Positions 56,351-64,000 of a stretch of 64,000 nt of DNA are shown piece after piece. The first letter of the stretch is position 1. Every line of letters starts with the position of its first letter. The notes below the pieces were generated by a model. That model had not been told where the DNA came from and did not search any database. It worked only from the letters and a program-made list of their open reading frames with translations. A program made the position numbers and the translations under genes. The stretch is from positions 36,273,466-36,337,465 of the forward strand of contig OX393577.1 in assembly GCA_947652605.1 (NCBI GenBank). The letters run 5' to 3'. Origin of the DNA: Elmis aenea. Taxonomy: Eukaryota; Arthropoda; Insecta; Coleoptera; Elmidae.

Positions 56351-58756
56351 TTTTTGAAAAGTATTGAATATCTCAACAACTACGGGGTTTAGACATACGA
56401 CACCCCTCATAAAAATTGAAGGGAAGAAAAAAAGCTATCGAATAGTAAAATAAAATAAGGGTGTTTACATTTGAAAAAAATGAGTTATGTCGCTTTGAAA
56501 TTTGGAAAGTTTGGCATTTTTTTGTGAACCGTGAACACCCTGTGTCAATAAATTTAAATTTTTTATTATTAAAATGTTGCTTCGCAATTGGACTAACATT
56601 ATTGCTAAAACTTATTTCTTAACTTCAAAAAACGAAGTCGCTACAATTTTTTAAAGTTAAGCCTGCTTATGTAAGATTTTTCGGAAAAAAATTAATAAGT
56701 TGGCAACACTGGCACAAGACCTAAAAATATACAGGGTGTTCCATTAAAAAAATCTATGTTTTTGTTATAGCGCGAAAATAGGACACCCTGTGTAGCTGAA
56801 AATAATTTTACGACATAGATCTTTTCAAAGCAATAATTTTATGTATTTAAGTTTTTTTCTGTCTCCTACAGGCGGGGCGCTATGAAAGCCCGACGCACTA
56901 ATGAATCACCCTGTATACTTGTGAAGAAAACAAGCGAGTGCAACTTTTTTCCCTAAATTCAAATATTCACTTTTTTTATTTAATTTTTTTTCTGTCAACA
57001 ACTGCAAGGAATTTAAGATTGAAAAATTTACTTATAGATTTTCATATGTATCTTGCGTGCTAGTTTTTTTTTTTTGAGTAAAGTATTTCAGAGTAGCACT
57101 CTTAAGAGAATTATTTTTATACATTTTACCTCCTGTCCCTTGTAACAGTTTTTAAATTATCTGTAACGATTTGAATAAAACATAGTATTTTTTCATGATG
57201 ATAGTACTTTTTTATAATTACTGTACTTATAAATTATCAACTACCATATTGTTTATGTGAAATAGTTTTTATTTAACAGATTTTTGATAGACAGTACTGC
57301 ATAGACAGTTTGCATTACTAGTGGAAGGTCACTAAAAGTTAAACCACATTATTAACAGTTACTTGATGCATCGCCAATTCTGATAAGATTTCAATCTTTT
57401 ATCTAAATTCAATTTTATTGGAAAATAAGATTGGATTTTTCAGTTGAAATTATCGAGTCTTTTTTTTTTAGTGGCAAAAGGTTAAATGCAATGACTCACT
57501 TTTATATAAAAAATTTTAAATAATTTTTTGCAGGAAGAGTAAATAAACATATTAACTAATAAATTTATTTGGTTACATTTATACATAATATTAATCAGGA
57601 AACTAATCAGTACAAATAAAAGTACACATACGTATAGTTTAATTAATTAGAGTGGGCTACTATTGCTAAATCACCTTTAATGGACTAGTTAAATTAACAA
57701 TAGCACACTTCTTTTATAGTGCACACCATAAAAGTATAAAAACCTTATTATTAACAAGTTTATGCAGGGTGCAACAAATACAAGGGCAATTATAATGATA
57801 TCATAAAAATGGTTTAAAAATTTGCTGATTGCAGCTTTTGGTATGCATCCAGCATACCAAGGATTATTAAAATAAAAAATGAAAGTATCACTAGGTAGTA
57901 AGTTCTGTAACATTGGAATATTTTATCTTATTAACCTTTCCTACTGTATCTGGCTCACCCCAACATATGTAAACAAAAATAATATTACTTTATTAATAAT
58001 TATTTCTGGAAACTGCAACAGAATTTTTATGGCACTTCCATGACATTTTTTGGCAAGATATCTAAAAAAATTAATTGGTTTAGTGCATATGTATGTATGT
58101 GAAGGGTGATGTCAAAACCTTTTCATATTGTTGCTCAGATTTCTTAAATCTCCTTGTAATAAAATGTTTACACACGTGGTTACCAAACTGAAACTTGTTA
58201 GAAAATAATACATCTTACCACTATTTAAATCACTTAAGTACCTATAGTTTGCTAATTTAATTAACTTAATTCAAGTAAGTAAATGAAGGCAATAGTTGCC
58301 CAGTTCATTTCCAAGGATCATAAACTGAACAGTTACTACATCTTACAATGTCATTTATAAAGTGACAAACGTGTCATTATGTCCCACATATAAATATTTT
58401 CATTAACTTTTTTTTAATATGGTTTTCGCAATGTCGTTTCATAAATGTTGTCCCAAAAATGTGATATGTCATATTTTTAAAGCAACAACAGATAAAGAAC
58501 ACACAATAAAGATTTTATGTAGAAAGCTATAATGCGAAGGACATATTACAAGAGAAAAATTTGTTGAAACTGGTCTTCACTTCACGAAATATCAAAATGA
58601 TATCTTTACATTCTTAGAGCAAGAGCACACCATTTAAACCAATTGTAGATTTTTGTGCAAAAATATCATAGTGGAGCAAAAAACAGCAGTAGCAGTATAC
58701 AAGCGAAAAGCGATAATTTTAAACAATACAAATCTTTTATAAACCTTTAAGACATG
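56351..58756. other. AT-rich stretch with worn mariner-type ends
   Basis: Phrases such as CAGGGTGTTCCATTAAAAAA at 56732 and GAACACCCTGTGTC at 56534 are worn mariner-type repeat ends. A plus-strand start at about 58440 (M-S-F-H-K-C-C-P) runs into stops within 30 codons. No gene is supported. Confidence 0.45.
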
Positions 58757-58760
58757 TTAA

Positions 58761-59065
58761 CATGTTGACGGACACTTGCATCTATAGCAGTCAAAACCAA
58801 GTTCAAAATGAGACATGACTGCGATGACCGTTCAACATGAAACGGTCGTTTTTAGACTGCTGCTGTAGCCGTCTGAATATGGGTTTACTAGCATACTACT
58901 ACAAGCCTTGTGTCACATTTTCAACAGTTTTCTTAAGGTTGATTTTATTTGGCAGCTTTTACCATCCCCTTTTATTCCAATCCACGTGGTTGTGCTAGTG
59001 CGTGATTAGTAATACGTTTATCGTCAATTTTTGAACTTCACATGTTGTGAGTGTCCGTCAACATG
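58761..59065. mobile_element. piggyBac-type MITE
   Basis: The inverted ends CATGTTGACGGACAC and the exact inverse are flanked by TTAA on both sides (58757-58760 and 59066-59069), the strict target of piggyBac transposons. The element is 305 bases with no coding frame. A transposase remnant of the same superfamily lies at 63100-63291. Confidence 0.85.
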
Positions 59066-59069
59066 TTAA

Positions 59070-59745
59070 CATTAACTTGTCATTCGTTTAATCAGTTTAC
59101 TGTTACTTACTTCCTAATACCTTAGTCATACATTAAGGCTTTGGAAATGGACCGTCCTGTTCAGTTTATTATCCTTGCTTTATTACGACTATACATACAT
59201 ATATTAATAAATAAAACAGCAAATAAGATAAAAACTATGCAAATAATATAATACAGTCTAATAGGTACTAATCAATTACCTATGACACTCTAATATCAAA
59301 TAATACAATGTATTAAAGCACTGTTTAATAGTTGACTAATAACTATTAGATATTAATTACATGACCCAACAATTCATTCTAAAACACAATTAAAATCAAA
59401 TGGCACACAATAACAAACACCATGACGTTCACGTATAATAAGTGTACTAAGAATAAAACATTTCCAATAAAATTTGTACTAAAAAAACTATCTTTCCTTA
59501 AGATAGTTACAATTAAAAACAATAGTATAAGGTATGTTATAAAGCATAACACAGACAAATATATCAAATTAATATATTGTAATAAATACCTCTTAAATTT
59601 ACTTTTTAATCACTTAAAAATAAATATAACTATCACAATCAGAAGGATGACAGATAAAACTATTATAGCTGTCCACTGTCGACGATCTAAAAATAAAAAC
59701 ATCCACACTAAGTATCTATGTACACGAAAATTAAATAGCCGACCA
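59070..59745. other. AT-rich stretch, nothing recognised
   Basis: A 108-codon plus-strand frame (59422-59748) is dominated by lysine, asparagine and isoleucine and reflects base composition only. Confidence 0.5.
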
Positions 59746-59748
59746 TAA

Positions 59749-59973
59749 AGGCTCCCCCAGACAGACGCGATATGCGCCGCTCGGTACGATTCGGTATGAT
59801 ATCTAATAACATTTCGGTATATGAAATACTGTCACTTGCATATGTTTCCGAACGTCCCGAGTGTCGCACTTGTGGGGGCACTCATTGCGGTAAGCAGCGA
59901 TAATCATACCGAGTTAATGTAGCGACTGTATCGTACCGAGCGGCAGGCATATCGCGTCTGTCTGGGGGAGCCT
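59749..59973. mobile_element. PIF/Harbinger-type MITE
   Basis: The 225-base element starts AGGCTCCCCCAGACAGACGC and its right end is the same in inverse; the 20-base ends are identical and continue with ATATGCG/ATATGCC. TAA flanks both sides (59746-59748 and 59974-59976). CGGTACGATTCGGTATGATA words repeat inside. The 3-base TAA target fits PIF/Harbinger. Confidence 0.88.
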
Positions 59974-59976
59974 TAA

Positions 59977-60838
59977 TACTGATTAACATATACCATTTTA
60001 TTTTTGCAAAAATTTAATATTTGTATATGTTAGTGGCAAAGTGTAAAATTTCGGTATTCTGTGTAATGACGAGTGTAATCTGGCAAGTTATAAAATAATA
60101 ATAATCTTATATACATTACCTAATCATTGCATAAAATACCTAGGCATTTATAAAACCTCAAATGTTAGTTAGGTAGTCTATAACAAATTTTAAGAGGGAT
60201 CAAAACATTTTTATTTTCTCACAAATAAAAATAACATTAATAATATTAATAGTAATGTTGTGAGTATACTTCATTTATTGTAATGCATTTAAAAAAAAAA
60301 ACTTTAAACAACTTTTAACGTGACTCTCTATTACTGACCCAAGTGAATAAGGATCAGGTTAAAGGTTGGTTAAAGTTTTTTTTTTTTAATGTATTGCTGA
60401 TTTGATTATTTGTGTGCAATTTTTGTGTGTACTTTTTTCTGGTTACAGATTTAATAAATTTAAGGGTATAGTGAGCATTTTATATAATGCTGAAAAAGTC
60501 TTGGTTATACACTAGGTATGCCTAATACTTTTAGGCATTCTGTGCCGCTAACATATTATACAAGCAAAATTCATAACTAAATTAATAATGTAGGTCTTCG
60601 CGGCATCCAATTTTACAATAACAATTATTCGCTAATAACTCAATAAATTTACTTCAAACAAAAATATTTAAAAAAGGAACATACCATTTGACATATGTAG
60701 AACCTTTGCTACTTTTTTCATTGTGGTGTCCAACTTTGATTCTGTATTTTCCATTTCAGTGCCAAATTCATCCAGCATTCTACAATCAAATGATTTAAAA
60801 ATAATTTGAAAATTGAAAATTAAAATATGTTCAAAAAC
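59977..60838. other. AT-rich stretch, nothing recognised
   Basis: No supported gene or repeat. Confidence 0.5.
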
Positions 60839-60852
60839 ATGTACTTTTCTTA

Positions 60853-62567
60853 TTTATTTATTTATTTAGTCATGAGTCCTTCTACTGTTAGGTGTAGGAC
60901 TGTTGAGTTGTGCTGACTTTTTTCCATGTTTTTCTGTCTTGTGCTAGCCTTTTTATGTCTTTCCATTTGATGTTTCTATCCGCTGCTGCTTTTTTAACTT
61001 CGTCGTGCCAGGTTTTTCTTGGTCTACCTCTTTTGTTTTTTCCCTGTGTTCTTGCTTCATATACTGTTCTGGTTAACCTTTCTTTTTTCATCCTATAAAT
61101 GTGACCCAACCATCCCAACTGCCTTTTCTGTATTTTTGTTTTAACTGATTTTATCTTTAATTGTTCTCTATATGTTTCGTTTCTGATTCTGTCTTTTTTT
61201 GTTTTTCCTTGGATTTTTCTTAGAAATCTCATTTCAGCTGCATTCACTCGGCTACTATTTTTATTTGTGAGTGTCCACGTTTCACTTCCGTATAAAAGTG
61301 CCGGAGTTACTACCTTTTTGACCACTTCTACTTTTGTTGTTTTTGGGACTTCTCTATTTCCAAAAAATGTTGTTCTTAAACTGTTAAATATTCTTCCCAC
61401 ATTTCCTGTCCTTTCGCTTATTTCCTTGTCCATTCCTCCATTTTTCTCTATGATCACTCCTAAATATTTAAAGCTTTTTACCTATTCTAACCTAAGCCCA
61501 TTTAAAGTGATGCTATGCCCTTTGTTTTCTGTTGTAATGATCATAGTTTTAGTTTTTTTCGGTATTTATTTTCATATTAATTTTTTCCAATTCCAGGTTT
61601 AGAGTTTCTAAATTATGTTGCAGGTTTTTTTTCTGTTTCCGCGACTAAGACCATGTCGTCTGCGAACATTAGCTCTGTTATGTTAATTTTTTCCATTTTC
61701 CAGTTGCCTAGGTGAAACGGTCTCATTTTTTGTTTTACTTCTTTAATTACCCCATCTATGACTACTGAGAATAATAATGGGCTGAGCACGCATCCTTGTT
61801 TTAAGCCCTCTTTTGTTTCAAACTCTTCCGATTCTTCATTTTGCGTTCTTACAATATTTACTGTTTTTTCGTACATCGCTTTTATTATGTCAATTGTTTC
61901 TATTTCTATTCCCTTCTTTCTTAGGCCCCTCCATACGTCTTTTCTTTTGATTTTATTGAATGCTTTTTCCAAGTCTATAAAACATAAATGTATTTCCTTG
62001 TTTTTTTTTGTTAAGCTCTTTTCTATTGTTTGCCTTAATATAAAGACTGGGTCTTGGGTACTCCTTCCTCTTCTGAAACCATATTGGGATTCTTCTAGTG
62101 TGCTTTCTATTTTTTCTTTTAGTCTGCCTTCCATTACTCTTGCCAGTATTTTCCCTGGTACACTCATTAATGTTATTCCTTTATAATTAGAACATTCCCT
62201 TTTGTCCCCTTTCTTATATAATGGTAAGATTATTCCAATGTTCCAATCCCTTGGTACTTTCCTTGATTTTATTACTTCGTTCAATAGAGCGCTTAGTGCT
62301 TCTTTCCCTAATTCTTCCATGTATTTAATCATTTCTGGTGTAATCCCGTCTTTACCTGCGGCTTTTCCGATCTTTAATTTTGCTATTGATTTTACTAATT
62401 CTTCCATTGAAATCTTCGATATCTCCTGATATCCTCCGTTGCTTCTTAAATTTGTTATTTCGTATGTGTTGTATTTTTCATCCGTCTCCGCTAGCTCTTT
62501 TAAGTATTGTCTCCATCTTTCCATTATTTCTTCCTCATCCGTAATTATGTTCCCATTTTTTCCTTTT
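60853..62567 (-). mobile_element. 5'-truncated non-LTR retrotransposon
   Basis: Minus-strand element whose 3' end is a TAAA repeat tail (60853-60868) and whose 5' end is cut inside the coding region at about 62567. Both sides carry the same 14-base target duplication ATGTACTTTTCTTA (60839-60852 and 62568-62581). This proves a single target-primed insertion that stopped before reaching the 5' end. Confidence 0.92.
60888..62524 (-). pseudogene. Reverse transcriptase region of a non-LTR retrotransposon
   Basis: 62524-61613 encodes reverse transcriptase blocks: G-K-A-A-G-K-D-G-I-T-P-E-M, I-I-L-P-L-Y-K-K-G-D, Y-G-F-R-R-G-R-S-T-Q-D, F-I-D-L-E-K-A-F, L-K-Q-G-C-V-L-S-P and the catalytic F-A-D-D-M. 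61457-60888 is in another frame and encodes the downstream region with L-L-Y-G-S-E-T-W-T-L and L-G-W-L-G-H-I-Y-R. The link (61613-61458) is broken in two poly-A runs and by one TAG at about 61481. The endonuclease domain is missing through truncation. F-N is seen where the family usually has F-D in the block after K-A. The clade is uncertain; RTE-like or a related one. Confidence 0.92.
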
Positions 62568-62581
62568 ATGTACTTTTCTTA

Positions 62582-62819
62582 CAAACAATAATGCTGTTTG
62601 ATACGGGTCTATAATTTCAACTTTAAATATTATATTATATTTGGCTATAATAAAAGTGAAAATTCTTACAAAACAAAAACATTTATGTTATGAACTAATA
62701 TTTCAGTTCCAAAAAAAGCTGCATATGTAGGATCACATAACAGATAAAGGCAATATTTAAATCATATATTCTTTACGAAGTTGAGAAATCGATTTTTAAG
62801 TATGCCAAATATATATTAA
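62582..62819. other. Short AT-rich interval
   Basis: Nothing recognised except a TTAA at 62816-62819 that would be the target of the piggyBac-like remnant. Confidence 0.4.
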
Positions 62820-63340
62820 CCTCTTAAGCGGACACGGCCTCTGAGCGCGAGGCCTTGCACAGCGGACACGAACTCTAGACCGCTCGCGAGTATTTACGTC
62901 ATATCCATTGCATGAAAAATTTCGTTCGTCATATTCATTGTATTGAAAATATGAAATAAAAAATTAATGAAACGTAAGAATTATTTAAAATTTTACTTTT
63001 TTATAGTGTATACAACATATTATATCACACAACAATGCATAATTATCCATTTGGCATGTTTTTAAAAATATTACAAAACAGTATAAAGTTTTCAAAAATT
63101 TAATTTTTGGTATGAAAATCTTTAAAGCAAAGGCCCGTGCTGCAAATTGCACACCAATAACGACTTTCTTTTCTTATTACTTTTTTGAAGCACAGAACAC
63201 ATAGTAAGCTAAGGCGCACATTGAACTGTGTGGCGCAGTACGGGCAGAGCAGACCAGGCAGGGCAGTACGAAAATAAAAACAATGTGGCACAGTTGTCCG
63301 CGTACATTGGATAGCAGTTCTGCGCCGCAGTTAACGCTTT
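62820..63340 (-). mobile_element. piggyBac-like remnant
   Basis: It sits between TTAA at 62816-62819 and TTAA at 63341-63344. The left part has the repeated word AGCGGACACG (62829 and 62872) with an inner hairpin GGCCTCTGAGCGCGAGGCC; the right part has the related GTCCGCGTAC in inverse. It contains the tail of a piggyBac transposase on the minus strand. The exact right end is uncertain because the inverted ends are not well conserved. Confidence 0.6.
63100..63291 (-). pseudogene. piggyBac transposase C-terminal zinc-binding remnant
   Basis: The minus-strand frame of 63 codons has cysteine pairs C-P-Y-C, C-V-L-C, W-C-A-I-C and the ending G-L-C-F-K-D-F-H-T. This pattern (R-Y-W-C-x-x-C, then L-C-F-x-x-x-H-T) is the cysteine-rich C-terminal domain of piggyBac transposases, which binds the transposon ends. 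The catalytic core is not present upstream, so it is a fragment. Confidence 0.75.
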
Positions 63341-63344
63341 GTCA

Positions 63345-64000
63345 AATTAATTAATATTTAAACATTAGAAAGTTATTTTTTTCAACACAGTAATCTATAT
63401 ATTTTTGCATATTTTTACAGAAATATAAATAAATTTTTTATTTGTTGTTTTAATTGTTCAAGAAATTCTCTAGTTTTGTCTCTCCACTATGAAATATTCT
63501 ATTTGCCACTGCAATTAACATATAAATCGCAATAGCCCGGAAATTAATAAAAATAAGTTAGAAACTAACTTTAAATTATCTAAGTAGAATCTAATTCTGT
63601 ACAAAAATACACAAAAAAAAACTAGACTATTGTAATTAAAAAAATATTTAGATTTTTTATTTCCATTGAATTTGACAAAGCGTAACAAACGCCCTGTGTA
63701 ATATTTTACAAGTTTTGCTTGTGCAAAACGTTTTCGAAACTATTATCAATCAAACTTCAAAAATAATTGCCGGTGGAATCTTAAAGTTGTTAATTTGTTG
63801 ACAATTTTTGAGGGCGCTGCACCGCTCAAAATTTTTAATGGAGCGTAATTTACACTAAAACGGTCGGTGAATTTTTATCCAAATTTCCTGTTTAAATTTC
63901 GTTTTCATATATTGTAAATGGCAGGTGTCGTAAATCAAAGGGTAGTTACGCAACGATTCAATTAATGTTACTTCTAATGATTCCATTTAAAGAAAAGACA
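63345..64000. other. AT-rich stretch to the window end
   Basis: No supported gene. A lone GCCCTGTGTAATATT phrase at 63690 may be a worn mariner-type end. Confidence 0.45.

Noticed and set aside
58440..58640. Possible third THAP or zinc-finger gene
   Set aside because: The start M-S-F-H-K-C-C-P is followed by stops within 30 codons and the cysteine spacing does not fit THAP.

Overview
The window is AT-rich eukaryotic DNA. It has short GT-AG introns and a transposon complement typical of an insect nuclear genome: THAP/P, DD37D and DD41D mariners, hAT, PIF/Harbinger-like, piggyBac-like, Ty3/gypsy and a non-LTR element. The species cannot be fixed from sequence alone; a beetle or another holometabolous insect would fit. 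I see no ordinary host gene, tRNA, rRNA or CRISPR. Almost everything recognisable is a mobile element or its wreckage, many nested inside one another.

1-16.8 kb: foldback and MITE repeats in AT-rich sequence. These include TA-flanked mariner-type foldbacks (3341-3956, 8317-9826), hAT-type elements with 8-bp target duplications (6666-7119, 8077-9921, 10580-11006), and a 2.7-kb foldback (11609-14340) carrying a PIF-like insert and a dead retrotransposon 3' end.

16.8-34 kb is the most interesting block. It is bounded by inverted copies of a roughly 770-bp sequence sharing the same 14-bp outer end (16843 and 33942). Inside are a nested hAT element, a DD37D mariner whose single large reading frame is broken only by one amber codon, and a full-length Ty3/gypsy element with two LTRs that look identical and an open 1496-codon Gag-Pol. 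Also inside are a five-exon THAP-domain/P-element-type transposase gene that is fully open when spliced (953 residues) and an internally deleted relative of it.

34-54 kb: hAT, pogo/Tigger-like and mariner-type foldback MITEs with clear target duplications. Unusual members are one with repeated GATCCACTGT motifs (38545-39443), one very CpG-rich (49561-50032) and a foldback holding a nested hAT (47035-49105).

54-64 kb: a decayed DD41D mariner with about 70-bp inverted ends, GC-rich hairpins, a piggyBac-type and a PIF-type MITE, a 5'-truncated non-LTR retrotransposon with a 14-bp target duplication, and a piggyBac transposase remnant.

The genes do not form a pathway. The internal logic is one of nested insertions whose relative ages can be read from empty sites, target duplications and LTR identity. 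The two complete-looking coding units are the gypsy Gag-Pol and the THAP/P transposase.
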